A stretch of 41,672 nucleotides of DNA from NCBI GenBank assembly GCA_036003365.1, contig DASYSL010000174.1:1-41672 (forward strand), written 5' to 3'. Below the pieces are notes generated by a model, which saw only the letters and a program-made list of their open reading frames with translations, had not been told where the DNA came from and made no database searches. Shown here one piece after another: positions 1 through 7,337 of the stretch (position 1 is the first letter of the stretch; each line of letters begins with the position of its first letter). Made by a program: the position numbers and the translations under genes. The stretch comes from DASYSL01 sp036003365. Its GTDB lineage: Bacteria > Eisenbacteria > RBG-16-71-46 > DASYSL01.

Positions 1-162
1 GCCCGAACGCGCCTGTGGCCTCTGCGCAGACCAGTTAATTAACCGCCTAAGCCATGGCAGAACACTTCGTAGATCCCCGTTCGAATCCTCAGCCGCCAGC
101 AGCCGTATCGCGAAAGCCCGCTGCAAATCCCGAAGACCTGCGCGAGTTCGTGAAGCTGTGTT

Positions 163-387
163 ATGCCAGTCGCCTCTACGGAAGCCATGGCCTACCGGAA
201 ACAGGTCGAGAAGATCTTCAGCGTGGGGACAATGGCTGAGAGGAAGAGGCTCTTGGGGATGTGGATCGCAGAAATGAAACTGGCTCCGGAACAACGGGAA
301 GTTTCAATCACTTACCGAGTCCCGGAGCCTGTCGTTATGAAACGAGTGGTAGCGGGGGCAGGATTTGAACCTGCGACCTCAGGGTGA
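163..387 (+). pseudogene. C-terminal remnant of a serine site-specific recombinase, reading into a tRNA 3'-end copy
   Basis: The 74-codon reading frame looks like the last part of a large serine recombinase: an EKIFSVGTMAERKRLLGMW helix followed by a strand-rich REVSITYRVPEP tail, the usual end of such enzymes. It then runs through the tRNA-derived sequence at 347-379, which is read as VAGAGFEPAT, a peptide typical of recombinases whose gene end overlaps a tRNA attachment site. The catalytic and zinc-ribbon regions are absent. Bases 1-162 show no continuous matching frame, so the gene is decayed or cut by the window edge. Known: these enzymes integrate and excise elements at att sites. Inference: this is what is left of an element that used the initiator tRNA as its target. 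Confidence 0.55.
347..379 (-). repeat. 33-bp copy of the tRNA-fMet 3' end (probable att site)
   Basis: These 33 bases are identical, and in the same orientation, to 798-830, the T arm, acceptor strand and CCA end of the intact initiator tRNA. The match stops abruptly at 380, where sequence without any tRNA anticodon arm begins. Direct repeats of a tRNA 3' end are the classic trace of site-specific integration. Confidence 0.75.
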
Positions 388-422
388 GGAAAGCGGTTCC
401 GCGAAGGCGATGATCGAGCGTC

Positions 423-626
423 TTACGACGAGGACTCGCCGTCGAGCGGAGTTTCGGGCTCGACGTTCGCCGCCGCGCTCTCTTCTTCGAAAGAGTCTGC
501 AGCCTTCGCGCGCGCCGACTTTTCGTCTCGCCGCGCCTGCTGTGCGGCACGCTTTGCAGCCGATTTTGCCAACCGCTTCTGTTCCTTCTGCCGCTTGATA
601 AAGGTGGGCGCTTGTCTTCCTGCCAT
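423..626 (-). CDS. Small basic helical protein of unknown function
   Basis: A 67-residue frame begins MAGRQAPTFIKRQKEQK and continues with a Lys/Arg/Ala-rich stretch that should form one long helix, then an acidic Ser/Glu-rich tail. There is a G-rich tract just upstream but no textbook Shine-Dalgarno site. I have the impression that short proteins with this xxFxKRQKEQ start are common as hypothetical genes in several phyla, but I cannot name a family. It lies between the att copy and the tRNA, so it may be either cargo of the lost element or the original neighbour of the tRNA. Overlapping frames on both strands look less protein-like. Moderate confidence that it is a gene, none on function. 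Confidence 0.5.
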   Translation of the reverse strand: MAGRQAPTFIKRQKEQKRLAKSAAKRAAQQARRDEKSARAKAADSFEEESAAANVEPETPLDGESSS

Positions 627-735
627 AGGGACCCCCCCGTACTTCGTCCGATGATTCCTGCTGGCACGCGCCTCGGGCTCCCTCTACCGGGCCGTGGCCC
701 GGGTGGATACCGGTCGTGAGGGCGTACGTGCAGGA

Positions 736-784
736 GATAAAGTTAGCTCCGAGACGCTCTTGGATGGAAGACGCGTCCCGGAGC
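736..784 (-). terminator. Rho-independent terminator of the tRNA-fMet gene
   Basis: On the minus strand, a 12-bp stem (773-784 with 746-757, one G-U pair) with a 15-nt loop is followed by a T-rich run (TAACTTTATC). It begins 14 nt past the CCA end of the tRNA. Confidence 0.6.
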
Positions 785-797
785 CGATGATGGAAAA

Positions 798-874
<77 letters not shown>

Positions 875-887
875 TCAAGTCACCGGG

Positions 888-917
888 AGACTAGGGGATA
901 GGGGCGGAAAGTGTCAA
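888..917 (-). promoter_or_regulatory. Sigma-70-type promoter of tRNA-fMet
   Basis: TTGACA (917-912), an 18-nt spacer and TAGTCT (893-888). The predicted start is about 7 nt before the first tRNA base. Confidence 0.7.
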
Positions 918-962
918 CGGGGCGCGGCTGACGCGGGCCTCTGCGGGGTCGGGGTCTCACCG

Positions 963-991
963 TTGATTCCAGGGGCGGGCCCGGCTATGCT
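963..991 (+). promoter_or_regulatory. Promoter of the barrel-protein gene at 1064
   Basis: TTGATT, a 17-nt spacer and TATGCT, giving a leader of about 65 nt before the GTG start. Confidence 0.55.
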
Positions 992-1063
992 GCCGATCCG
1001 TTGCCCGAGCGCAGAATCGATTCCCCCTTGCCTCTTCGATTCCCCGTCGCTGGAGGAAGCCAA

Positions 1064-1879
1064 GTGCAGGCTGGACGGCCACCCGCCCGGATCCAGACAT
1101 TTGTTGTCTTCGCGGTTCTCGCCGCCCTCGGACTCACTCTCGCCCACGTCGCACGCGCCGACGAGCAACGCGCTTCCCGTCTCGGCCTCGCGCTGTCGGC
1201 GGGGGTGACGTCGCTGAGCCCCGACCTCATCAACAAGGGCATCGATCAGGTCAACAACAGCGTGAAGGTGATCGGTGAGGAGAACAACGCGTTCCCGGCG
1301 CCCATCGGTCACATCACGGCGTCGGCGTTCTTCCAGGCCGAGGGTCGCTTCTTCATCTCCGACAAGCTGGTCGCGATCGCGGGCTTCGGACGCATCAAGT
1401 CGAGCTCGTCGCAGGAGCTGCTCCCGGGCGCCGGGCGCCGCCTCATCATGGAAGGCGAGATCCTGGGCGTGCCGCGCCACATCGGCATGGACTATTACTT
1501 CGCGCCCAACACGCGCGGGGACGTGACGTGGCGTCCCTTCGTGGGCGGCGGATTCATGGACGTGGTCGAGGCGCACGGGCGCGTGGGCGCGGAGTTCACC
1601 TCGCCCGACACGGTCGCCGGCGGCTTCACCAAGTCGCGTGGCGAAGGCCCCGGATTTTTCCTCGAGACGGGCATCCATCTCATGTTGCCCGGCCGCTACT
1701 CCTTCATCGGCAGCCTCAACTACCACCGCGTGAAGGCGAACCGGCTGACCCTCTACGACGATCAGGGCCACACGCACGGCATCCTGCTCGACGAAAGCGG
1801 CGCGCCGGCGGAGCTCGACTTCAGCGGCATCGCACTCAAGGTAGCGCTCAACATCAACCTGCGGAACAAATTCCAGTAA
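1064..1879 (+). CDS. Exported outer-membrane beta-barrel protein
   Basis: I start this gene at GTG 1064, because GGAGGA sits 6 nt upstream and a longer frame would bury the signal peptide. The 271-residue product has a basic N-terminus, a hydrophobic core (about residues 11-30) and a likely cut after HVARA. The rest alternates short amphipathic strands (GLALSAGVTSLSP, FFQAEGRFFISDK, YSFIGSLNYHRV, ALKVALNINLR) with glycine-rich turns, the look of a small outer-membrane barrel. I cannot assign a named family. A function in transport or envelope structure is only a guess. It is a single-gene unit that converges with ftsB-eno, with a hairpin between them. Confidence 0.75.
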   Translation: MQAGRPPARIQTFVVFAVLAALGLTLAHVARADEQRASRLGLALSAGVTSLSPDLINKGIDQVNNSVKVIGEENNAFPAPIGHITASAFFQAEGRFFISDKLVAIAGFGRIKSSSSQELLPGAGRRLIMEGEILGVPRHIGMDYYFAPNTRGDVTWRPFVGGGFMDVVEAHGRVGAEFTSPDTVAGGFTKSRGEGPGFFLETGIHLMLPGRYSFIGSLNYHRVKANRLTLYDDQGHTHGILLDESGAPAELDFSGIALKVALNINLRNKFQ

Positions 1880-1903
1880 GCGGCGGGAGCTCTGGGGAAA
1901 CGC

Positions 1904-1934
1904 GAGGGCGCGGGCCTACGGGGTCCGCGCCCTC
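1904..1934. terminator. Hairpin between convergent genes, possible bidirectional terminator
   Basis: A perfect 10-bp stem (GAGGGCGCGG at 1904 with CCGCGCCCTC at 1925) with an 11-nt loop overlaps the 3' end of the ftsB-like gene. Neither side has a good T tract. Confidence 0.4.
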
Positions 1935-2278
1935 ATCGTATCGCTGCCGATCACGTAGACCAGATCGTTCTTGCGCGCGTAATTGTGGCGCTCGCGGAGA
2001 ATCAGCTCGGCCTGCTCGTCGGTGAGCTTGTCCGAGGGCACGCGATCCTTGGCCTGGTCGTACGCACGCTCGGACTCGGCCACCTGCACCCCGAGGCGAT
2101 CGCGATCGGCCTTGAGCCGCAAGAGCTTGAGCACCGAGTGATCGCTCAGAAAGAGCGCCCACACACCCCACGCCGCCACACCGAGCAAGAGCCACTGGCG
2201 CCAGCGAGCGCCTTCGGGCTTGGGCACCCGATAGCGCAGCAGGCGCTGACGCGCGAGCCGGACTCCGATGTCTCTCAT
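1916..2278 (-). CDS. ftsB: Septum formation initiator protein, FtsB/DivIC family
   Basis: The 120-residue protein has a short basic cytoplasmic N-terminus, one membrane segment (about residues 29-46, LLLGVAAWGVWALFL) and a coiled coil (about 50-82) ending in a small conserved tail, the FtsB/DivIC plan. Known: FtsB joins FtsL and FtsQ in the divisome and helps activate septal peptidoglycan synthesis. Its ATG overlaps the TGA of enolase by one base (TGATG), so translation is probably coupled. The eno-ftsB order is also found in proteobacteria, which supports the call. The N-terminal extension of about 25 residues before the membrane segment is longer than in E. coli FtsB. Confidence 0.8.
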   Translation of the reverse strand: MRDIGVRLARQRLLRYRVPKPEGARWRQWLLLGVAAWGVWALFLSDHSVLKLLRLKADRDRLGVQVAESERAYDQAKDRVPSDKLTDEQAELILRERHNYARKNDLVYVIGSDTMRARTP

Positions 2279-3594
2279 CAGCGTTTCGTCCCTGCGGGGG
2301 CGGGTTGGGCTCGGCGGCCCGAGAACGACTTCAAGCCGCGGAACAGTGCGTCGTCACCGAGAATCTCTTCGATCCGGAGCAGCTGGTTGTACTTGGCCAT
2401 GCGCTCGCTGCGCGACGCCGACCCGGTCTTGATCTGGCCGCAGTTGGTGGCCACGGCGAGATCGGCGATGGTGGTGTCCTCGGTTTCGCCCGAGCGGTGC
2501 GACACCACGTTGGCGTAGGCAGCCGAGCGCGCCATCTCCATGGTGTCGAGGGTTTCGGTGAGCGTGCCGATCTGGTTGAGCTTGATGAGGATGGCGTTGG
2601 CGGCCCCGCGCTCGAGTCCCATGGCGAGGCGCGCGGGATTGGTGACGAAGACGTCGTCGCCCACGAGCTGCACGCGATCGCCGAGGCGCTCGGTCAGCGC
2701 CACCCAGCCGTCCCAATCGTTCTCCGAGATACCGTCTTCGATCGAGACGATGGGATAACGCGAGCACCAACCGGCGTAGTGCTCGACCAGGTCGCTCGCC
2801 GACAAGGCGCGGCCGCCCTCGCCGGCGAGCACGTAACGCCCGTCCTTGTAGAACTCGCTCGCCGCGGCGTCGACGGCCAGCGAGATTTGCTCGCCGGCTT
2901 CGTAGCCCGACTTCTCGATGGCTTCCATGAGCAGCTTGAGCGCCGCTTCGTTCGACTCGAGGTCGGGCGCGAAGCCGCCCTCGTCGCCCACGCCGGTCGA
3001 GAGCTTTCTCCCGCGCAGCACGCCGTGCAGCGCATGGAACACTTCGACGCCGGCGCGCAGCGCGTCCGAGAAGCGCTCGAAGCCATGCGGCACGAGCATG
3101 AACTCCTGCAGATCGACATTGTTGTCCGCGTGGGCGCCGCCGTTGACCACGTTCATGAGGGGCACCGGCAGGACGCGGGCGTTGGTGCCGCCCAGGTAGC
3201 GGAAGAGCGGCAATTCCATGGCGTGCGCGGAGGCGTTGGCGCAGGCCAGCGACACGCCCAGGATGGCGTTGGCGCCCAGGTTCGATTTGTTGGGCGTGCC
3301 GTCGAGCTCGATCAGCAGGCGATCGATGAGCACCTGATCGCGCGCGTCCTCGCCCAGAATCTCGGGCGCGATGCGCTCGTTCACGTTCTCCACCGCCTGC
3401 TGCACGCCCTTGCCGCGATAGCGCGTGGGATCCCCGTCGCGCAGCTCGTTGGCCTCGTGCTCCCCGGTGGAAGCGCCGGAAGGGACCGCGGCGCGGCCGG
3501 TGGCGCCGCTCTCGAGCAGCACGTCCACTTCCAACGTCGGGTTGCCGCGCGAATCGAGGATCTCGCGCGCGAGCACGGTGCGAATGAGCGTCAT
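2278..3594 (-). CDS. eno: Enolase (phosphopyruvate hydratase)
   Basis: Enolase interconverts 2-phosphoglycerate and phosphoenolpyruvate in glycolysis and gluconeogenesis, with magnesium. The 438-residue protein shows all expected blocks: the N-terminal AREILDSRGNPTLEVDV, PSGASTG loop, VGDEGGFAPDL, SIEDGISENDWDGW, LVGDDVFVTN, the catalytic-lysine region LIKLNQIGT and SHRSGETEDTTIADLAV. Length is normal for the family. I start at ATG 3594 (MTLIRTVLARE), since the TTG eight codons upstream only adds an Arg-rich extension that the family lacks. It is expressed from the TTGACA/TAGTTT promoter upstream with a leader of about 58 nt and is followed directly by ftsB. Confidence 0.97.
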   Translation of the reverse strand: MTLIRTVLAREILDSRGNPTLEVDVLLESGATGRAAVPSGASTGEHEANELRDGDPTRYRGKGVQQAVENVNERIAPEILGEDARDQVLIDRLLIELDGTPNKSNLGANAILGVSLACANASAHAMELPLFRYLGGTNARVLPVPLMNVVNGGAHADNNVDLQEFMLVPHGFERFSDALRAGVEVFHALHGVLRGRKLSTGVGDEGGFAPDLESNEAALKLLMEAIEKSGYEAGEQISLAVDAAASEFYKDGRYVLAGEGGRALSASDLVEHYAGWCSRYPIVSIEDGISENDWDGWVALTERLGDRVQLVGDDVFVTNPARLAMGLERGAANAILIKLNQIGTLTETLDTMEMARSAAYANVVSHRSGETEDTTIADLAVATNCGQIKTGSASRSERMAKYNQLLRIEEILGDDALFRGLKSFSGRRAQPAPAGTKR

Positions 3595-3659
3595 GAACGG
3601 ACGGGGCCTCCGTCGCAAGCAAGGAAGTCGGGCACTTCAGGCGGGGGCAATCGGCGTCG

Positions 3660-3689
3660 AAACTAAGGTGGCGCGGTGCCCGCTGTCAA
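3660..3689 (-). promoter_or_regulatory. Promoter of eno-ftsB
   Basis: TTGACA (3689-3684), an 18-nt spacer and TAGTTT (3665-3660), reading leftward. Confidence 0.65.
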
Positions 3690-3712
3690 CCGCGCCGCGC
3701 GCGCGACCACTC

Positions 3713-3741
3713 TTGCGCATCCGCCGACCCGCCACTATGTT
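3713..3741 (+). promoter_or_regulatory. Promoter of the ECF sigma/anti-sigma operon
   Basis: TTGCGC, a 17-nt spacer and TATGTT. The first ATG after it (3751) is 9 nt from the -10 box and opens a 14-codon frame that overlaps the sigma-factor start at 3780, a possible leaderless upstream ORF. Confidence 0.5.
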
Positions 3742-3779
3742 CGGCCGGCGATGCGCACGCCACAGCGTCCCGCGGTCCG

Positions 3780-4457
3780 ATGGATCGCCGCGTAGAGAGC
3801 GACGATGCGTCGTTGGTGGCCAGGACGCTGGCCGGCGACCAGAGCGCCTACGCCGCGCTCGTGTCCCGCTATGAATCCGACGTCTTCCATCTCGCGCTGC
3901 GCTATCTGCGCCAGCGCGAGGACGCCGAGGACGTGGTGCAGGAAGCCTTCGTGCGCGCCTACCGCGCCCTCGCCCAGTACGACCCGACGCGCCCTTTCGG
4001 CGCCTGGATGCACGCCATCACGGCCCGGCTGTGCATCGATTTCCACCGCCGCCGCCGCGTGAAGACCGTGAGCCTGACCCGGCCCGAGGAGGGGAGCGCC
4101 TCGGAGGAGCGGGAGTGGGAGATCGCCGATACCGCCGAGGGGCCCGAAGTCCTGACCGAGCGCGAGGACGAGGCCGTCCGCCTCGAGGCCCTGATCGACC
4201 GGCTGCCCCCGGATTACCGCCTGGCCATTCTTTTGCGGCACGCCCAGGACCTCTCCTACGAGGAGATCGCCGAGGCTACGGGCGCCCCCATTGGCACGGT
4301 GAAAGCGCGTATCCACCGTGCGCGCAACCTTTTACGCGAGTGGCTCGAAGGGAAGGAGGGGTCCGAGGGCGGCCCGGCGCCGGGCGATTTGCCCGACGAA
4401 AAAAACACATCCGAGACGCATCCCAGACGCACCATCTTCCGTAAGGAGGACCGATGA
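3780..4457 (+). CDS. RNA polymerase ECF (RpoE-like) sigma factor
   Basis: The 225-residue protein has sigma region 2 (about residues 16-85, with RQREDAEDVVQEAFVRAYRAL and the core-binding/-10-recognition helix FGAWMHAITARLCIDFHRR) and region 4 (about 150-200, LPPDYRLAILLRHAQDLSYEEIAEATG then GTVKARIHRARNLLREWL), with no region 1 or 3: an ECF-group sigma factor. A charged, probably disordered tail of about 25 residues follows. No clear ribosome site precedes 3780. A short upstream frame (3751-3795) overlaps the start. The stop overlaps the next gene by ATGA, and that gene encodes a zinc-finger anti-sigma factor, so the pair should form an envelope-stress type switch. The inducing signal is unknown. 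Confidence 0.93.
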   Translation: MDRRVESDDASLVARTLAGDQSAYAALVSRYESDVFHLALRYLRQREDAEDVVQEAFVRAYRALAQYDPTRPFGAWMHAITARLCIDFHRRRRVKTVSLTRPEEGSASEEREWEIADTAEGPEVLTEREDEAVRLEALIDRLPPDYRLAILLRHAQDLSYEEIAEATGAPIGTVKARIHRARNLLREWLEGKEGSEGGPAPGDLPDEKNTSETHPRRTIFRKEDR

Positions 4458-5128
4458 CCCGCACCGATCGCCATCCGTCCGGCCTTCTGGCCGAGTTCGC
4501 CGAGGGGACGCTCGCCGCCCCCCAGGCGGAGCGGGTGTCGCGGCACGTCTCGTCCTGCTCCGAGTGCGAGCAGGACCTCGCGCGCTGGCAGGAGCTCTAT
4601 CAGTCGCTGAGCCGCCTGCCCCGGCCGCGGGTCTCCGCCGTCCTCCATGCCCGCATCCTCGAAGCCGTGGCGCACGAGGTCCCCGTGCCGGCTTCGGTGT
4701 GGGCGGCTCGCGCCCACCAGCGCCGCCGCTGGATGGCGGCGCTCTCGGGCGCGTACGCGGCGGGGGTGGCGCTGGTCGCGGCGACGCTCGTCGGGCTCGC
4801 GTTCGTGCCCGCAGTGCGCGAGACCCTGGGCACGGCGCTCGCGCGCCTCTCTACGGCGGGCCTGCGCACCGGGCTTTCGTTCGTCGACTTCGCGACCTTC
4901 CTGCACCAGGGCTATCACGATGCGCTGCACACCCTCTCCGAGCGCTTCGAGTGGGTGCGCATCTTCGGTCATGCGGTCCAGACGTTGGGCGGCGTGGCGC
5001 AGATGCAGCTCGCCGCCATCGCCCTCTTCGTGTTGTTCACCGTCGTCTTCTCGTACTTCTTCGTCCGCTTCCTCCACCAGCGCGACCAAGATCGGGAGGT
5101 GTCCCATGTCGGCCTTCTCGTTGCCTGA
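4454..5128 (+). CDS. Membrane-anchored zinc-finger anti-sigma factor
   Basis: The 224-residue protein starts with a zinc-binding anti-sigma domain: H31-x3-C35-x2-C38 (RHVSSCSECEQDL) after a LLAEFAEGTL helix, the pattern of the ZAS/mycothiol-type anti-sigma family. A first membrane segment lies at about residues 94-118, a periplasmic or loop region follows, and a second segment lies near the C-terminus (IALFVLFTVVFSYFFVRF). GTAAGGAGG precedes the ATG, which overlaps the sigma-factor stop by 4 nt. Known: such proteins hold the cognate ECF sigma factor inactive until a signal releases it. Inference: the partner is the sigma factor just upstream. Two membrane segments put both ends in the cytoplasm, unlike the common single-pass form. 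Confidence 0.8.
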   Translation: MTRTDRHPSGLLAEFAEGTLAAPQAERVSRHVSSCSECEQDLARWQELYQSLSRLPRPRVSAVLHARILEAVAHEVPVPASVWAARAHQRRRWMAALSGAYAAGVALVAATLVGLAFVPAVRETLGTALARLSTAGLRTGLSFVDFATFLHQGYHDALHTLSERFEWVRIFGHAVQTLGGVAQMQLAAIALFVLFTVVFSYFFVRFLHQRDQDREVSHVGLLVA

Positions 5129-6269
5129 TCGCCGGGCCGGACTCGCCGCACTGCTCCTCGCGGCCTCGTCGGCATGGTTCTCCACGGCCGACGCGCGCGT
5201 CGTTCGTCACATCCAGGTGTCCACCTCGTCGGCCGATTCGCTGGGCCGCGGGCAGGAGGTCACCGGCGTCACCATCAACGGCGAAGGCATTCGCATCCAG
5301 GGCGGCTCGCGCACCATCCACGTGGCCCGCGATCCCAACGTCGACATCGACATCGACGTCGACGACAGCACGCTCAAGGCCATGGGCTACGGCCACCGCG
5401 GGTCGGGCGACATCGTGCAGATGTTCCAGGATGTGCACGTGCCCAAGGACATGGTCGTGGACGGCGACGTGGTCTCGGTCTTCGGCAGCGTCGACGTCCA
5501 GGGCCGCGTGGCCGGTCAGGTGGTCGCGGTCTTCGGCAACGTCACGGCCGCCGACTCTTCGCACATCGGCGGCGACGTGGTGACGGTCGGCGGCACGCTG
5601 CACACCGCACCCACGGCCGAGATCGGGGGCCAGTCGGTCTCCGCCCCCGTCTTCGGTCCGCCGCGCGTGGCCCGCTGGTTACCGGGGGCGGCGATGATCG
5701 CCTCGGTCTTCTTCTTCGCGCTGCTCGGCGCGCTCCTGGCGCTTCTCTTCCCGGACCGGCTCGTGCGCGTGGCGCACACCATCTCGCGGCGCACGTTCAT
5801 GTCGTTCCTGCTCGGATTGCTCGCCTTCCCGGCGCTTCCGGTGCTGCTCGTGGTGCTGTGCATCACGGTGGTCGGGATTCCGGTGGCGGTGCTGCTCCTC
5901 GTGCTCTTCCCGGTGGCGATGTTCGTGGGTTACGTGGCCTCGTGCGTGCTCATGGGGGCCAGGCTTTCGGGCGGAGACATCCTGCGCTTCCCGGTGTGGC
6001 GCTCGGCCATTCTCGGGCTGGTTTTCGTGGGCGTCTTCTTCGTCCTGGGCGGGATCCTCACCAACCTCTCGGGCGGGGGCTTCCTGCGCGTGCTCGGTTT
6101 CTCGTTCATGGCGCTCGGAGTCCTCATCGGCTCGATCAGCTCGCTCCTGGGGCTCGGGGCCCTCGTGCTCTCGCGCCTGGGCGAGCCGGAGCGCGGCATC
6201 ACGCCCTCCGGAACGCCGGCGCCGCCGCCGCCGGGCATCCCGGCGACGTACGCGCCACCCACCACTTGA
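5106..6269 (+). CDS. Exported/membrane protein with bactofilin-like beta-repeat segment and polytopic C-terminus
   Basis: The start at ATG 5106 follows GGGAGGT and overlaps the anti-sigma gene by 23 nt, which suggests translational coupling. The 387-residue protein has a signal peptide (cut near STADA), a hydrophilic part with repeats of the form DGDVVSVFGSVDVQGRVAG, VVAVFGNVTAADSSHIGG, DVVTVGGTLHTAPTAEIGG (about residues 115-180), which resemble the short beta-helical repeats of polymer-forming bactofilins, then five to six membrane segments (about 195-355) and a Pro-rich tail. Seen in sequence: the repeats and membrane segments. Inference: an envelope protein regulated with, or sensing for, the sigma/anti-sigma pair. 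No enzyme motif is visible. Confidence 0.75.
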   Translation: MSAFSLPDRRAGLAALLLAASSAWFSTADARVVRHIQVSTSSADSLGRGQEVTGVTINGEGIRIQGGSRTIHVARDPNVDIDIDVDDSTLKAMGYGHRGSGDIVQMFQDVHVPKDMVVDGDVVSVFGSVDVQGRVAGQVVAVFGNVTAADSSHIGGDVVTVGGTLHTAPTAEIGGQSVSAPVFGPPRVARWLPGAAMIASVFFFALLGALLALLFPDRLVRVAHTISRRTFMSFLLGLLAFPALPVLLVVLCITVVGIPVAVLLLVLFPVAMFVGYVASCVLMGARLSGGDILRFPVWRSAILGLVFVGVFFVLGGILTNLSGGGFLRVLGFSFMALGVLIGSISSLLGLGALVLSRLGEPERGITPSGTPAPPPPGIPATYAPPTT

Positions 6270-6274
6270 GTGAT

Positions 6275-6309
6275 GCCGGGCGATGGGGGCGATTGACCCC
6301 CGGCCCGGC
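6275..6309 (+). promoter_or_regulatory. Nested inverted repeat overlapping the cysM promoter
   Basis: A 7-bp outer stem (GCCGGGC 6275 with GCCCGGC 6303) encloses a 5-bp G/C stem. It covers the -35 box TTGACC at 6293 and starts just past the stop of the preceding gene. It could be a terminator without a T tract, or an operator. Confidence 0.4.
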
Positions 6310-6322
6310 GACTTCCTACACT
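6293..6322 (+). promoter_or_regulatory. Promoter of the cysM-mec-carrier operon
   Basis: TTGACC, an 18-nt spacer and TACACT. The predicted start is near 6329. Confidence 0.6.
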
Positions 6323-6335
6323 TGATCTGAATGGA

Positions 6336-6359
6336 GGGGGCGCCCGGGCGGGCGCCCCC
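6336..6359 (+). promoter_or_regulatory. Perfect 11-bp hairpin in the cysM leader
   Basis: GGGGGCGCCCG (6336-6346) pairs perfectly with CGGGCGCCCCC (6349-6359) across a 2-nt gap. It sits between the predicted transcription start and the cysM start codon and has no T tract, so it may affect translation or RNA stability, or be bound as DNA. Confidence 0.5.
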
Positions 6360-6374
6360 ATCCTCGATCCCCCC

Positions 6375-7337
6375 ATGGAGGAGATGGCCGATGCGGGAGG
6401 GTACGTGTCGCCCGCACAACTCAGACAGGGCCACCCGAGGGTCACGGACCTCATCGGGAGCACGCCGCTCGTGGATCTCACGCGCGTGGCGGAGCTACGC
6501 CCCGGAGTTCGTCTCCTTGCCAAGCTCGAGAGCAAGAATCCCGGCGGCTCGGTAAAGGATCGCCCCGCCTGGGGCATCGTCCGCGAAGCCCTGGCGGACG
6601 GCCGTTTGGGAAAAGGTCAGACCCTCCTCGACGCGACCTCCGGAAACACCGGCATCGCCTACGCCATGCTGGGCGCCGCACTCGGGTTCGCTGTGCGCCT
6701 CTGCCTGCCGGCGCAGGCCAGCGAGGAGCGGCGCGCGGTGCTCGCCGCCTATGGCGCCGAAGTCCTCCTCACCGATCCCATGGAAGGGACCAACGGTGCC
6801 ATCCGCGAAGCGCGCCGGCTCGCGTCCGAGGGCGGTGCTGCCGTCTTCTACGCCGATCAGTACTCGAACCCGGCCAACTGGCGCGCGCACTACGACACGA
6901 CCGCGGTCGAGATCCTGCAGCAGACTACCGGCGAGGTGACGCACTTCGTCGCCGGCCTGGGCACCACGGGAACGCTCATGGGCGTGGGCCGTCGTTTCCA
7001 GCGCGAGCGCCCGGGCGTGAAGCTCATCGCGGTCCAGCCCGACGCGGCGTTCCACGGCATCGAAGGACTGAAACACTTGCCGACGGCCATCGTGCCCGCG
7101 ATCTACGACCCGACGGTGCCCGACGAGCAGCTCGCGGTGTCGACCGAGGACGCGCTGCGCTTCACGCGTCTGGTCGCGCGACGCGAGGGAATCCTCGCCG
7201 GCATCTCGTCGGGGGCCGCGTTGGCGGCCGCGCTCCGGGTGGCCGAAACCGTCGAGGGCGAAGCCACGATCGTCGTTCTCTTTCCCGACGGCGGCGAGCG
7301 CTACACGAGCCAGGGCTTGTGGGAGCGACCGGCGTGA
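6375..7337 (+). CDS. cysM: Cysteine synthase of the CysM type, probably sulfur-carrier-dependent O-phosphoserine sulfhydrylase
   Basis: A PLP-dependent beta-replacement enzyme (about 320 residues) with the full family signature: IGSTPLV, KNPGGSVKDRP holding the PLP lysine, ATSGNTGIAYAM, and GLGTTGTLMGVG for the phosphate. THFVAGLGTTGTLMG is very close to the same segment of Mycobacterium tuberculosis CysM as I remember it. The Arg that binds O-phosphoserine there (R220) aligns with a Lys here (GLKHL). Known: M. tuberculosis CysM joins O-phosphoserine to the thiocarboxylate of the carrier CysO. The two following genes encode the matching peptidase and carrier, which supports that role. Start is uncertain: ATG 6375 lacks a ribosome site, while GTG 6405 has GGGAGG 4 nt upstream. 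The stop overlaps the next start by GTGA. Confidence 0.9.
   Translation: MEEMADAGGYVSPAQLRQGHPRVTDLIGSTPLVDLTRVAELRPGVRLLAKLESKNPGGSVKDRPAWGIVREALADGRLGKGQTLLDATSGNTGIAYAMLGAALGFAVRLCLPAQASEERRAVLAAYGAEVLLTDPMEGTNGAIREARRLASEGGAAVFYADQYSNPANWRAHYDTTAVEILQQTTGEVTHFVAGLGTTGTLMGVGRRFQRERPGVKLIAVQPDAAFHGIEGLKHLPTAIVPAIYDPTVPDEQLAVSTEDALRFTRLVARREGILAGISSGAALAAALRVAETVEGEATIVVLFPDGGERYTSQGLWERPA

Noticed and set aside
72..98. T-loop-like sequence (GTTCGAATC) suggesting another tRNA
   Set aside because: The flanking bases do not form a T stem and no anticodon or acceptor arm surrounds it.
347..400. A second tRNA gene
   Set aside because: Only the 3' 33 bases match. The sequence beyond lacks an anticodon loop with U33 and any D arm.
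661..680. TGGCACG as a sigma-54 -24 element
   Set aside because: No GC-bearing -12 element at the required distance.
914..1777. 287-codon frame on the minus strand
   Set aside because: It is the antisense shadow of the barrel gene, without protein-like composition or a start signal.
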